This document shows, one piece after another, positions 1-11,846 of a DNA stretch of 64,000 bases (position 1 is its first letter; the number at the start of each line of letters is the position of its first letter). The translations under genes and the position numbers were made by a program. The DNA is taken from positions 7,267,001 to 7,331,000 of the forward strand of contig CP141126.1 of the NCBI GenBank assembly GCA_035236585.1, given 5' to 3'. The notes under the pieces were generated by a model. That model was not told the DNA's origin. It did no database searches and saw nothing but the letters and a program-made list of their open reading frames with translations. Origin of the DNA: Warburgia ugandensis (lineage: Eukaryota > Streptophyta > Magnoliopsida > Canellales > Canellaceae).

Positions 1-182
1 AAAGAGAATATATGAATGATAAAAAGGAGAAAATCACATGAAAACTTAGGTATTATTTTCAGAATACGAAAGGAACTACAGACAAGATTAAGTTAGAAAA
101 TTATCATGATTGATAATATGAAGGAATTCAAAGTGTGACCACTCATCATGAGAAAATCTGCCACACGTGCAAATCAAATTAC

Positions 183-3100
183 CATGATCATATCATCGAT
201 GTCACGCCGCCAACCACAGAATAGTATCTTCTCTGGAAATTTTGGAGGACTGAAAACATTAGGCAGACAACCACCTCTCACCTGCAGAATGGCGGTGGCA
301 TGTGTGAGGGAAGTGAAAAGAAGTGCTTCATATAATCCAGCAATCAACTTACAGCAGCAGCAAAATGAAGAATCTCTAGAGTTATTTAAGTAGTATCAGC
401 CAAAGGGTTGCTCATCGCGAAGATGGAAAATCATAATCATTACAGGCAGAAGCTTGCTGCAGACCTCAGTTCTTCATGGCACTGATGTACAGGATTATTT
501 GAAAAAGAAAAAGGAGTAGCTAGCCAGTACCGGACTTCCTGATGCAGACTAGCAAAGATGATGTGTAAATAGCAGATTGGGTATTATTGTAAGAATCAAG
601 TTACGCTTACAATGACCTAAATAACTGGGCTGTGTATGCAGGCCAGCTTCAGGCTTTTACATACTAAACTTGTAACCCATGAGAAACATAGATTCTTTCA
701 GATTTTAAAGTACAATATCATCATTCAGTTATTTCTCTAACATGAAGCCCACAAACAGCCTTTAGTTCATTGAACTCCATAATTCCATATCCCAAGAGGA
801 TGAACAATTTAACAGTCATTCAATATACAGTATATTAATTGTTTAAAACTAAAAGCTCTGATCACAATATGTTTCAGAATTACAGATGAAGGACTTCAAC
901 ATCCAGTAAAAGATTAATAAAGGGCAAGGGCAGTTAAAGGGAGAACTAGTCAGAGATTAGAGAATGTACTGAAATTAATGGAGGAAGGTCCTCTAGAAAA
1001 CAGGACATAACATAACGAATGATCAGATCTTGCAGTTGGAACCTGATCTGTACTACATACTGAGGGGATTCAGACAATGTCCTATTAGCAAGTTAGGGGT
1101 TATTGGACATCCACGTACAGGTTATGAGGACACATGGGGTTTCAAAAGGCAAGTACAAAATTCTTTTTCCCCTAGAATCAAAAAGAAAAAGAGTTATGAA
1201 GCAAACTAGCTAGAAGCATATCTTAATTCCTAAATCTACTAGAAATCTCCCCAATAAGGGGAAAGTGCCACCTCAAACCTCTGACCAAACATACCAAGGA
1301 GAGGCGCCATGATGTCTGTGACCAACTGCCTTAGATGGCTTTGGGCCAATACTTTGAAGTTTGAACATTTAAAAAGGAAAAATGTAAGATTTAGAATATT
1401 CCATGTGCAAATTTGTGTCCAAAACCAAATATTAGCATTTCTTATGGCCACATAGTAAACTACGTCATGTGCATTCCCACATGCAGTGGGTAGCATAAAG
1501 AACCCCTTTTATTTCTCAGCCATACTTCGGTGACAGGTTACCTGTTGTGTAGAGTCTAGGACCAACTTAAAAGATAAGCTAATATAATGCTATAGCAAGC
1601 TAATATGCACTGACAATGCATAAGATTATAGATTGATATCTTCAAAGTCAGCACATCTACGAGAATCAAATTCACAGTTCTCTATAGAAAACTTCTAAGC
1701 TATCATATTGCACATTCCGACAGTACAAATTGTTTAAGTGCCTTGTCTCACAACCAAGAGGTTGAGGGTTCAAGTCACCTATTACCTACTGAAAGAAAAA
1801 ACCTCCAACAAGAGCAATGTAACAAATGTGAAGTGCCACTAGCAATAGCACATTAACACTCTCCATTTGAATGGATAAGACTAATGAATCAGCAAGTGAG
1901 ATGTACGTATGCATGCACATGTGTGTACACGATAAAATGTGGTATAAGAAAGGATCACCTCTGGTAATGGGCCCGGAGCATATGTATCATCATCCTCAGC
2001 TATAACAAGGACTTCATCACCTTCTTTTAGAACATAATCATCATCTGGATTTAAGATGATCTTCCCACCATTGGCAGCGACCTTAACTCCACAAGGTACT
2101 GCATCAGGGAATGAAATCATTACATCTTCAAAACGCATACCATCCAATTGAGGCCACCTTTTGATATAAAACTCAGCATTCTCAAACCCTAAAATATCCT
2201 CCCATATCTGCACCACGAAATAATGAGTGTGGTTCATATAGATACGAAGATCATCAAATTAAAAAGAACAATATCAGAAAATGATTCAGACTCACTAAAC
2301 AAGCATCTCCATTTTAAGACGTGAGGTGGCGTAGTAGAACCTAAGGGTTGTAATTTGGGGCAGCATAGCTGCCACAGAAGTGAAATTCCAGTACCATACC
2401 AATTCTAGTGAACCAGAACGTAAGCATAACCGAACTTCCAACACATTCTATGTCTCGGAACTCCACAAGCCCATCATTGTCTTAAATGAATCGGCTGGCT
2501 TTACCTTGACCAAGCTCTCATTCAGATCCAAATTGTGCCTACCAAATCAATCAAAACCTCCCCCGGCCTCTTCCAGGTAATGAAATTTGACCATGCCAAT
2601 AACAGACTTGCCTGAGTCAACTCTGCTTTGCCCTGTCTGAGTTGAGTTTCTAAACTCTTCTTGGCAGATAACCTATTTGGATTTCACAAATACACTGCCA
2701 CAAACATCACTAAACTACACTACTAGTATAGAGACGTCGATTATGCCAGTTAGCTGAGTAAGAATAGACTTTCATAGCTTCAGTGCTAGTCAAAAGTTTA
2801 ATGTTCAAAGAAGTATTGAATTATCTAATTATACTGATGACTAAAGAAGAGAGAGATCCAGAGCATGAAACTCAAACATTCACAAAAAATGAAATCCATA
2901 TATTTGGAAAATATATGGCAGATAGAAAATTGACAATTATTTGATTGCATTGACCAACTCCAGCTAAAGCTAATCATTCAACTAACCTGTGCAAGGCCAG
3001 GTTGCAAAGCACATTGTATCATCAAACGTCCGATCACATCATGAGCAACAACTGTTTCAATGAGTTCCCCTCCAACAAGCTTCACCAAAGGTTCATTGTC

Positions 3101-6100
3101 AAGATCACTCATCTCTACGACAACATGGCCCCTCAAACCCTCTTTCACTCCTGTGAGGCTCAACACAACCCTTAAAGCACGTGCATCACTCTATATGACA
3201 AGGATTTGAATATTTTTGCAATTACAATCTAGTCCAAAAGTTTCATAGAAAGGTTATTGATACAAGAAAGAGGACATAAATTGGAAATAAACCTGATCAG
3301 CATTCTCATCAGCTGCCAAAACAATAATGGCACGCGCTTTAGATACTGAAACCTGTATAAAAGCAAACAATATTGTGTATCCTCAGATGAATCTATTTGG
3401 AGATAAGCAAACACAAGTTCATAACCAGTGCAGTATCTATCCAATCAGCACTCAGTATTGCAGTTTGAGAGTAGAACCACCAAAATGATTAAGCAAAATT
3501 GTAGCCGGAGTCCTCTCTATAAGAGTATAAAATCACCTGTATGTACCTTTTTCAAGTCAGCTAGTATAAGAGGACTTCCACTTCTGCAAATGACACATGT
3601 TCCCATAAAATCAAATTCTAGCTTTGCTATGTCCATCTCCATTTCTTCCTTATCTCTTTCTGCAAGCACCACAACTACACCACCACCAATGCTCTTATTT
3701 GCAATTGCTAGCTGCTTCAGAAGTGAACCCTGTTCTTAAGCAATTGGTTAAACAAGAAATGGTTTCTAATCAGTGTGCATAATGAAGATGAATTTTACTC
3801 TAAGACTAAGAAAAGGAACAGATGCAGTGTGTGGAGCAAATATCAAGTACAGCTAAAGTCAGGAAAAAATTACAAGAAAGGAGAGCATCAAATCGAAGAA
3901 GTTGGACATGTTCTTCAGCAATTCACTCTGAGAATAATAGTACATAAGTCATTCAGGTGACGGATGGCATACTCCTGGCAGGAAAGAACAGGCCTTCAAG
4001 TGAGAGGCGTACTTTTGAAAGGTTGAAGATCATACACAGTCATGTTTCATGACCAAGGGAAGGAGAGACAGACAACAGTGTGTCTCCGTGTGTTAGCATG
4101 TGCGCATGTGTCCTGTTCTAATTTCATGTCCAGCATGTAACAAAATTGTGAGGTTTGAGCTCTTTGTATGCTTTCCATCTTTTAAGTACTAGGCTCACCT
4201 TGCAAGTCATCTTAACTACTGGTGCTGAAGCAACTTCTAAAATATGCTGGAAGATATTAAATTCCCCTTAGTTTTCTGACATGACATTAAACACTCAGTG
4301 GCATACTAGAGAATAGAGGATTCTCCTCACACTAGTAGCTTGATCAGCAAAAAAAGTGAAGGCACTACATTCATGTTTACACTAATAACCAACCATCCAA
4401 ATAAGAAAGCATCAAAAGAATTATTTCCTGAATTAACCAAACTGAAGTAAGAAGAGAACTGGTTACTGGAGGAGTTTCCTAGCTTGATGCATGTTCACAC
4501 AACATAAGAGAAAATTGCAAGTTCAAAATGCACAGCAAGAAAAGAAGATCTCCATACATCCATAGATAAGGTCATCACAGATTAAGTATCTAAAGCTAGT
4601 TTTGATTCCAAATCAGAGTATTCCACATTAAAAGCAATTTCAAGATTGCTTCACAACAATAGGAAGTAAAAGATGGTACCAATTTGTCACTCCACCCAAG
4701 GATAAGTATGTGATTCCTCTCGATGACTTCACTCTTCCCTTTCCGCCATGAGTCCACTTTCTCCGATATTGCATCAGAAACAAGACCTAGCATCATTGCA
4801 AATATCAACATGCCTCCTGAACTTATAGAGACTGACACGATCCTCGGACCAGTACCAACCCTATCAGCATGATTCCCAGAGTCGGCAACAAAAGTCCATG
4901 AAAGCCAGAGAGCCTCAGAAAGGCTACCATCGCTAACCGCATACAATGCCAACCCGCCAAAACAAATAAGAAGTATAGTAGCAAAGAGAAGTGCCAGCAG
5001 CTTCGCATACGGATACACAGAGAAGAAAACATCCACCCTATACGCGATTCTTTTCTTCAAGGGAACCTCTTCCTCATTATTCATTTTCTTCAAGGAAGTC
5101 TTTATTTGGGGTAGATGGTCAAGATATTTGTACAACAAGAATGGCGTCACCAGTGTGACTATCACAGTATACAGAGCAACAGTTCTACTGTCAACACTAC
5201 CAGAAGTGAAAAACGAATTGTTATCTTCATGCTGCAAAACTTCAACATTGTTACGAAGAACAACATCGTTTCTGTTACATAACCTATGAAGTTTAACAAG
5301 CTCTGCCTGCAATCAAAACAGACGCAATTCCAGTCAAATCTCAAAACCTTTTAACAGCAGATTTAGTCAACAGCAGCCAGAAGCTAAATTCACAAACTGA
5401 AAAGGCCAAAACAGTACCTCGAGTTCAGTAACCTTGATGCGTAAGGAAGCTGCAAACGACACGGATAATATACAAGTGACAAAAAGCTGCAAAGAAAAAG
5501 TCTAATAACTAGTCAAATTCCAAGCTGATCCTGAAAACCTAAATCCATCAACATGAACTACTTCACTCACCAAGAAAGAGATCAGAGAACCGTTTAATCG
5601 GCGAATTCTCCTCGCAATAGCAACCGGTTCCTTCGAAGAAGAGGAAGCATTTGAAGAAGCTGGCTTAACTTCTTCTTCCTTCTTCTCCTTCTTATCGGAA
5701 ATCGGTAACGCCAGAGGAGCATGATTCGCGATCTGGACATTACTCGGCTCCCGCTGAGGAGGCGTTGGGGGTCTGCGAGGAGGTAAAGGTGGCAAATCGA
5801 CCTTTGCCGGCTTAGGAGACTTCGTCGCCTTGATATTAACCCGAGGTCTCGATGAATGAGGTCCGAGGAATGATGGATAGTACCAGTCGCGATCGGCAAT
5901 TCCCCAATTCCCGTTTTCGGGAGAATCATAGCCAGCAAGGAGTAGGCGATTGGAAGAAGGTGGAGAAGTGTCGACTCGCCGGACGGCGGGGTGAAGAGGG
6001 CCGTGGAAGAGGGGAGGTGATCTGCCGTCCGCGGAAATAGTTCGGGATTTCTTGAGAAGAGGCGGTGATGCTCCCTTCTTAGTGCCAGGGTCAGGGTTAG

Positions 6101-6134
6101 AGTTGGGTTTTGGATCGGCATCGATATTCAGCAT
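183..6134 (-). CDS. POLLUX: POLLUX/DMI1-type nuclear envelope ion channel, 5' eight exons (gene continues past left edge)
   Basis: Cation channel of the CASTOR/POLLUX family, which sits in the nuclear envelope and supports nuclear calcium oscillations in root symbiosis. I read eight coding exons, all starting and ending in phase 0 with GT-AG borders: 5571-6134, 5418-5486, 4680-5306, 3547-3729, 3293-3352, 2987-3190, 1959-2207 and 183-281. They give 685 residues; the last exon ends in IDDMIM, so the remaining C-terminal exons lie beyond base 1. The N-terminus is Pro/Ser-rich and disordered-looking. A first membrane segment spans exons 1-2 (about 181-205), others lie near 253-272, 314-335 and 370-388. 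The pore filter reads ADSGNHA (352-358). The RCK-like domain starts at about 411 (HILILGWSDK). DSRTVALYT and the exon around VEMSDLDNEPLVKLVGGEL match POLLUX better than CASTOR. The ATG is at 6132-6134. No frame break is seen. A 1.7-kb intron (282-1958) is the largest. Confidence 0.93.
282..1958 (-). other. Large intron of the POLLUX-type gene
   Basis: Lies between the exon ending GPLPE and the exon beginning VRGGCLPN. The borders read CAGAG/GTGATCC and CTGCAG/GTGAGAG on the minus strand. The sequence is AT-rich with no coding match and no clear transposon. A B-box-like string near 1765-1780 is noted under rejected items. Confidence 0.8.
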
Positions 6135-6300
6135 TCTCTGTGGAAGAGAGAGATGGCGAGAGAGTGCGAAAGTGTTTCAACCCTCATTGATTCGCTTCTT
6201 GAAGTTTTCGGCAGTGGAAAAAGAACAAGAGGAAGAAGCCATTAGAGATCAGTTGCAGCTTGTAGGTATGACGTTTGACGAAATTAGGCACTGAGAAGTG

Positions 6301-6628
6301 AGAAGAGCTTGTCGTCGGTATTTCTGTTTGGAAAAATCTTTAAAGAAGGCCTCAGTCGCCAAGTTTCAGCTAAAAGCACGATCTTGCCCATTGACTGACG
6401 TTATCACACTGTGGCAGCCGCCGTTTTCTGAAACCGCATTTTTTTTTAATTCTGAAACCTAATTTATTTATTCATTCTGAAATAAGAATCTGATTGTATT
6501 TTGGAATTAGATCTTTTTTTCTTTTGTTCAACTAATGAAAATTGTTTGTACCATTTTGTTGTTTATTCTCTAAGGTTTAAATTTCTTTTAATGTTTGAAA
6601 ATGTGATAAAGAAAAGAGAGCCCCTTAT
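6301..6628. other. Upstream region of the POLLUX-type gene
   Basis: Presumed promoter side of the minus-strand channel gene. It turns AT-rich from about 6430. I see no coding sequence and cannot place a TATA box with confidence. Confidence 0.4.
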
Positions 6629-6643
6629 CCAATTTTTGCAACA

Positions 6644-6825
6644 AAGGGGCAGCCCAGGTGCACGAAGCTCCCACCTATGCACGGTTCGGAGAAGGGGCGG
6701 ACCACATGGGCCTAAAGTACACATTCTTACCTTACATTTTGCAAAAGGCTATTTTTACGCCTTGAACCCATGATCTCAAGATCACACGACGACAACTTTT
6801 ACCATTGCGCCAAGGCTCCCCTTCC
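6644..6825 (-). mobile_element. Au-type SINE, copy 1, with perfect 15-bp target duplication
   Basis: tRNA-derived SINE. Read on the minus strand it opens GGGGAGCCTTGGCGCAATGG (A-box region), has a B box of the GGTTCAAG type, a middle part near GCAAAATGTAAGG, and ends GGGCTGCCCC followed by T. This is the architecture of the plant Au SINE family. Perfect 15-bp duplications flank it at 6629-6643 and 6826-6840. Confidence 0.92.
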
Positions 6826-6844
6826 CCAATTTTTGCAACACGGA

Positions 6845-7123
6845 TCAAGGTTTCTCACACCACACTTGTAATATCAGATGAATTAGAAAAAACAAGAATG
6901 CTTCACCTATCTCTAAAAATAGTAGAAGCAATAATCTAATGTAGGTTCTATTACTTCTTAGTTGAGAGTAGAAGTCTCTCTCCAAATGGTTGGCAGCAAT
7001 TGGAGCATATTTATCCATCTCAATCTCTACATCAATTTCTCTAACAACTGATCCACCTACACCTGCTATAACTAACCCAGCAATTGCAATTGGTCCAATA
7101 GCGATTGAACCTAGAGATGCAAA
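6845..7123 (-). other. Unrecognised open frame between two SINEs
   Basis: On the minus strand a 92-codon frame is open between stops. It begins with a glycine/isoleucine-rich hydrophobic stretch (SLGSIAIGPIAIAGLVIAG) followed by a charged part containing VREIDVEIEMDKYAP and LERDFYSQLR. No in-frame ATG precedes the hydrophobic part, so it would be an internal exon or a relic. The residue pattern looks like real protein rather than noise, but I cannot assign a family. A fragment of a transposon or integrated-element protein is possible. Confidence 0.35.
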
Positions 7124-7303
7124 TTAGTATACAGTATTGTTTTGTAGCTAAAAGAAAACACAACCTACAAGAATGGGTTGCAGCTTATGTCTCTGTCATC
7201 TCAACTCTAACAGGCTACTAGTACTTAAGTTTCCAAGGAGAGGACTACCCCACGAATTAAGTGTCTTGCTTGTATTGAATATGGAAATGAAAGAAATTTG
7301 TCT

Positions 7304-7484
7304 TCGAGGGCAGCCCCGGTGCACGAAGCTCCCGCCTATGCAGGGTCTGGGGAAGGGCGGACCATAAGAGTCTAAAGTACACAGCCTTACCTTGCATTTT
7401 GCAAGAGGCTGTTTCCACATCTTGAACCCTTGATGTCAAGGTAACATGACTATAACTTTTACCATTGCGCCAAGGCTCCCCTTC
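7304..7484 (-). mobile_element. Au-type SINE, copy 2, with 19-bp diverged target duplication
   Basis: Near-complete copy with head ...GGGGAGCCTTGGCGCAATGG and tail GGGCTGCCCTCG. The direct repeats at 7285-7303 and 7485-7503 match at 17 of 19 positions. The B-box region (tgatgtcaaggtaac) has drifted. Confidence 0.9.
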
Positions 7485-7503
7485 AAATGAAACAACTTTG
7501 TCT

Positions 7504-7990
7504 CTTTACCTATAATATTCTTATATAGTTGAGATTATTATGCAGCATGCTACGTTGTATATTGTGACTTTTTATTTATACTTTCATCAAATTTATACTT
7601 ACTAGTGGAGACTTCAAATGTAGAAGCTAGAAGTCCTATGACTAACCATTCGATCACATTGTGCCATTAATATGCACTAATCCCTAGCTATTTGATTGTA
7701 GCAAAAGAAATTCTTATAATTTTTGTTATTTCTATGCAAAAGTAAATTCTCATGAAGGAATCAAATTTCCAAATCAAGAATTCTTAATATAACAACATGC
7801 ATTTTTTATGGGGTTCTTACTATTTCGAAGGTCCAATCTAGTATGGCTTTTGCTGCTATAATTTAGCATGTGCTGCTATTTTTTAATTTGTGTTCCTAGA
7901 AGGGAGTGAATTGGGCCCTTTAAAAAATTTTGAGCAATTAAATAAACGCAAAGTATCTCAAAATAAATATTGTATGATAGGCACTAAAAT
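7504..7990. other. Intergenic, nothing recognised
   Basis: AT-rich sequence. From about 7901 it contains a stretch (gaagggagtgaattgggccc, then ttaaaaaattttgagc) resembling boundary sequence of LTR elements. It lies directly beside the 5S-like unit. Confidence 0.3.
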
Positions 7991-8109
7991 AGGATGCAAC
8001 ACAAGGACTTCCTAGGAGGTCACCCATCGTAGTACTACACTCGCCCAAGTACACTTAACTGTAGAGTTCTAATGGGATCTGGTGGGTTAGTGCTGATGTG
8101 ATCGCACCT
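7991..8109 (-). rRNA. 5S rRNA-like sequence (single degenerate copy, possibly carried by a Cassandra-type TRIM)
   Basis: The minus strand reads as a 119-nt plant 5S rRNA from AGGTGCGATCACATCAGCAC to the end GTGTTGCATCCT. The internal polymerase III promoter parts are recognisable: an A box around AGTTAAGTGTACTTGGGC and a C box around GATGGGTGACCTCCTAGGAA. Several changes from the usual plant 5S sequence are visible and it is a lone unit, not an array. It is therefore probably a pseudogene or the 5S part of a Cassandra terminal-repeat element, which carries 5S sequence in its LTR. The upstream string GGGGCGGACTGT also suggests element context. No second copy within 1 kb is seen. Confidence 0.75.
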
Positions 8110-8784
8110 TACAGTCCGCCCCTTTCCCGGAACACGGTTGGATGCACAACACTTGAACAAAACCGAGGATACAACCTCGTTCCTTAACAAGAGAACACCT
8201 TCCTCATAGAGCTTCAAAAACTCAAGACAATAAAGAAGAATGAGAAACTTGTACAAATTGAAGTTCAAGAACAAAAATAATGCAAATGAGATTTATATCT
8301 CTATCAAGATGAAATTTCAAAGAGTTCCTTCACATAAGTTGTTGAGAATGAGTTGACACTTGAATGTTTATGATTGATTGCTCTAGGACTGCACTCAGTT
8401 AGTCATAGATGATCATCATAAATCTATTGTAGATCATCTTAAGGCACTCATCAAATGTTCTTCTAGCTCAAATGACCACTAAGATATGATAGATTGCATG
8501 TAAAACAAAAAGTAGCCATTGAGCAACAATTGTTGACTTTTTATAGCAATTATTTAAAAATTAAAAATATCATGATCCACCAGTCAAATTGATTATCAGC
8601 TCTCTTCATCTTATAGATCAGCGAGTCTAATATATGCATGCTAAATTTTAGTTCATTCTACCATAAGATGAGAGATCAAGAAGATTTTATCAACATTATC
8701 AATGTAGTATGTCGTTACCCGGCGGTTGATGTCTGGGTTTCACTGGTTGATGGCAACAAGCATTTAATTCTATTCACTAGTTAA
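8110..8784. other. Intergenic flank of the 5S-like unit, nothing else recognised
   Basis: The part up to about 8300 may belong to the element carrying the 5S sequence. The rest is AT-rich without a supported feature. Confidence 0.3.
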
Positions 8785-8963
8785 AGGGAAGCATTGGTGC
8801 AACGGTAAAAATTGTTGTCATGTGACCTTGAGGTCATGGGTTCAAGGCATGGAAACAGCCTCTTGCAAAATGCAAGGTAAGGCTGTGTACTTTAAGCTCG
8901 TGTGGTCCACCCCTTCCCCAGACAGTGCATAGGTGGGAGCTTCGTGCACAAGGGCTACCCTTT
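8785..8963 (+). mobile_element. Au-type SINE, copy 3
   Basis: Plus-orientation, full-length copy. It runs from gggaagcattggtgcaacgg, through a B box in gaggtcatgggttcaaggc, to gggctaccctttg. No convincing target duplication is visible. Confidence 0.88.
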
Positions 8964-9469
8964 GTCTATCAAAAGATAAAACTTATCTATCAATCAGCAG
9001 ATGCTAGAATCATTCAAATAGCAGGTTAACTTGTCAGATGGGCCTGACACAGTGGCCATAAGAAACATTGTTTAAAAACTTAATTGCTAATGCTAGAAGT
9101 GAAAACCACTTTCAAGTCTACACCTTTATTTGAAAGCTCAACAAATCCATATTTTTTTATGAAATTTGGCCACAAGTTGAGGCCTTTATTGAAGAATTTT
9201 CCTTTCTATTTTTTTTATTTTGTTGGATAGTCAAAGTGGGAGAGAGCGTCTGATCCATCCAAGTCTTTTGAGCTTTTCATCAGACAGCACTTTAAAGCTG
9301 TTTCAGATCACGAATCATGGGTGAATCCTTGCATGTGCATCATCTTCAAAGTGCTTCACCCTCTTTGTTGATGTATTTTTCTGGCAACTAAACAGGGGTT
9401 TTCGGATGAAGGGTATAGGAATATCCAAACAAGACATTCGGTGTTGGACTAGTTCGGCCGAATCGGCTG
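8964..9469. other. Intergenic, nothing recognised
   Basis: AT-rich DNA without supported coding sequence or repeats. Confidence 0.3.
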
Positions 9470-9484
9470 ATGGTGTGCAGCACC

Positions 9485-9635
9485 AAAAGGGCAGCCCTGG
9501 TGTGCAAAGCTCCCACATATATAGAATTTAGGGAAGGGGCAGACCACAAGGGTCTGCAAGAAGTTATTTTCATGCTTTCAATCTGTGATCTTAAGGTCAC
9601 ATGATGACACAATTCTACTGCCAAAGCTTCCCTTC
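9485..9635 (-). mobile_element. Au-type SINE, copy 4, internally deleted
   Basis: Diverged copy that lacks about 30 bases of the middle segment. The tail (aagggcagccctggtg) and head are present. A short flanking match (gtgtgcag at 9473-9480 and 9639-9646) is compatible with a decayed target duplication. Confidence 0.8.
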
Positions 9636-9646
9636 ATAGTGTGCAG

Positions 9647-10197
9647 TGCAGCCCCTTCGAGACTGAAAAGACTATCTACGGTGATATCAACCACTTAGCA
9701 TGATGTATGCCTGATGAGTCCGCTGTGTATTTATCATCAAATTTGTCCGTGTCCAACCCGTCCCATGCATACATCGAAATAGGCAGTGTGTTTCGAAGGT
9801 ATCGCCTCAAATTGGTGAGGAGAAGAAGCCAGTTTTTCATCCTTTCCTTTCTCCTCCCTTGTTCCATTTTTTATTTGATCCACTTTGTTCTCTGAGATGG
9901 AAAACGAAATCCATGGCTTTGAAGAAGTCTAAGGCATTGAAATGGACTGGGAGGATGACTTTGCAGAAGTCGAAGCGCTGGTGCAGCATTAGTGGCCATT
10001 ATCTTAACGAGGCAAAGTTAGATTTTTTATTTTATTTCTATCTTAGACAAGTTGGAGATATGAAAACAGCCTTTGGCAAATGCAAGGTAATGGTAGCAAA
10101 AAGGTATTACAAAGTTTTGGTGCTAGACACATTTAACAAGAAGTTGAGTCATTAACTGTTGGTTATGATCATTGACAAAACACCCATAATTCCACCT
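9647..10197. other. Intergenic with a small SINE scrap
   Basis: No gene is supported. At 10051-10090 the string gatatgaaaacagcc, then tttggcaaatgcaaggtaa, resembles the middle of the Au SINE in plus orientation and may be a short relic. Confidence 0.3.
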
Positions 10198-10203
10198 GCT
10201 CAT

Positions 10204-10375
10204 GGGGTGTGCTAGTTTCAGCTGTTTCACGCAGGTGCAAGGAGTAGGTGATATTTGATTGGATAAAATAAAATAAAAATCAGAAGAAGTTAGAGAAAAT
10301 GATAGTTAGAAACTTTTTTTTGGCCAATCAAATGTCATCTACAATTTATACCTGCAATTCCTTGCTGAAACTACC
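10204..10375. mobile_element. MITE-like element with about 55-bp terminal inverted repeats
   Basis: The left arm (10209-10262, with gctagtttcagc and gatatttgattgg) and the right arm (10323-10375, with ccaatcaaatgtcatc and gctgaaactac) are inverted copies of each other around a roughly 60-base AT-rich loop. The six bases gctcat occur just outside both ends (10198-10203 and 10376-10381), a possible target duplication. There is no coding content. The superfamily is uncertain. Confidence 0.65.
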
Positions 10376-10379
10376 GCTC

Positions 10380-10400
10380 ATATATATATATATATATATA
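10380..10400. repeat. (TA)n microsatellite
   Basis: A run of about ten TA dinucleotides immediately beside the MITE-like element. Confidence 0.9.
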
Positions 10401-10931
10401 AGCAATTTATAGTTACAAAGTTTGAATTTGAGAATTTACGAGGCAAATACTTAGAAAATTTGCCAACATTGGTGAAATATTCTAGAAAATGATTGGGAAA
10501 GAATATTATTAGGACTGTGAATTTTTAGTTCTTTATTTGAATCAATAACTAGATTTGCAAAAATTATAACCCAAGTGGACAATTTGTGCCCTATAGTTAT
10601 ACTTACTATATTAAAAATCTTTCAATGGTAGCAAAAAAAAAATGAAACTCCACAAGTTAGGATGGTAACGAAACAACGAAGAATATTCCTCTAAGAAAAT
10701 TAGAAGGTTTGAAGAGTGTTATGAAATTATAAGTTAAAACTTTTTACTTCCTCGCCAAATTTTCCTCTTTCCTCCACTTTTTAAAGTTATTTGTTCCTAA
10801 TTTTTCTTTATTTTTCGGTTCCTTCTTAAAACTACTCTCTTGGGAAATACTTTCAAGAGAGAGACCCAACCGCCTAGTAAATAGTGAGAAGGTAATTCCC
10901 TCTAAAATGAAAACGTGAGAGAAAGAGACAC
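10401..10931. other. Intergenic, nothing recognised
   Basis: AT-rich, with no supported feature. Confidence 0.3.
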
Positions 10932-10950
10932 GTGTAATGTGGAACAGTTA

Positions 10951-11126
10951 AAAAGGGCAGCCCCGTGCACAAAGCTCCCGCCTATACCGGTCCAGGAAAG
11001 GGACAAACCACAAGGGCCTCTAGTAGATAGCCTTACCTTGCATTTTGCAAGAGGCTGTTTTCACCACTTAAACCCGTGACTTCAAGGTCACATGACAACA
11101 ACTTTTACCATTGTGCCAAGGCTCCC
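10951..11126 (-). mobile_element. Au-type SINE, copy 5, with 19-bp diverged target duplication
   Basis: Near full length. The flanks 10932-10950 and 11127-11145 match at 16 of 19 positions, sharing tggaacagtta at their ends. Confidence 0.9.
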
Positions 11127-11145
11127 GTACAATATGGAACAGTTA

Positions 11146-11846
11146 CCTTTTCTTATATTTCCCTTTCAAGCAAGAGGAGAGACATATTATTACTTCTATT
11201 TCTTATGTTACCATTTTACATTTTTAAATTCACAATATCCATTTTCATTGTATGTTACTGAATAATATCTTAATTCATTTAATTTCTTGTCTTTTTGCTA
11301 CTCCTGTAGTAAGATAAGGCTATTCTTCCAATTTTGTCTATGTTGGCGAAGTTTTAGGTTGTTGAAATGCAAAAGAGTTGCAGAATATTGGCATGTGAAT
11401 TCTAGTTTTTTATTTGGATCCATAACTATGAGAATTCATGAAATTTGAGATTTATCTGGTAAGTTTATATTAACCTTAATAAATTCGATAGATGGCTCGT
11501 TGGGATAGATGTAGATGAACAATGCCCCCCTTAGAACTGTATAGGAGGTTTTTTCCTGCTACGGCTCGAGAAAGAATGATTGGAATTTGAATTTATGCTC
11601 TATGCATATCATGTAGTGACAAATGTATCCATAAAATCATCAATTACACTATAATTTGAATTTTGCATTGGTTTTGAAAAACAGAATAATTCTTAAATTA
11701 TGTAGGAATAAATAGGTCACCAAAATTCGTGAACTTGTTTAAAAATATTTCAATTATTCGAATACTTGAGCAACTTTGTGCATATCCATCATATGACTGC
11801 CCGTCTCTTAGGAGACATCCCATACAATTACTGGCCTGGTTACCAA
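11146..11846. other. Intergenic, nothing recognised
   Basis: AT-rich, with no supported feature. Confidence 0.3.

Noticed and set aside
1735..1795. B-box-like string (gagggttcaagtcacc) inside the POLLUX intron
   Set aside because: No A box, tail or target duplication; too short to call a SINE.
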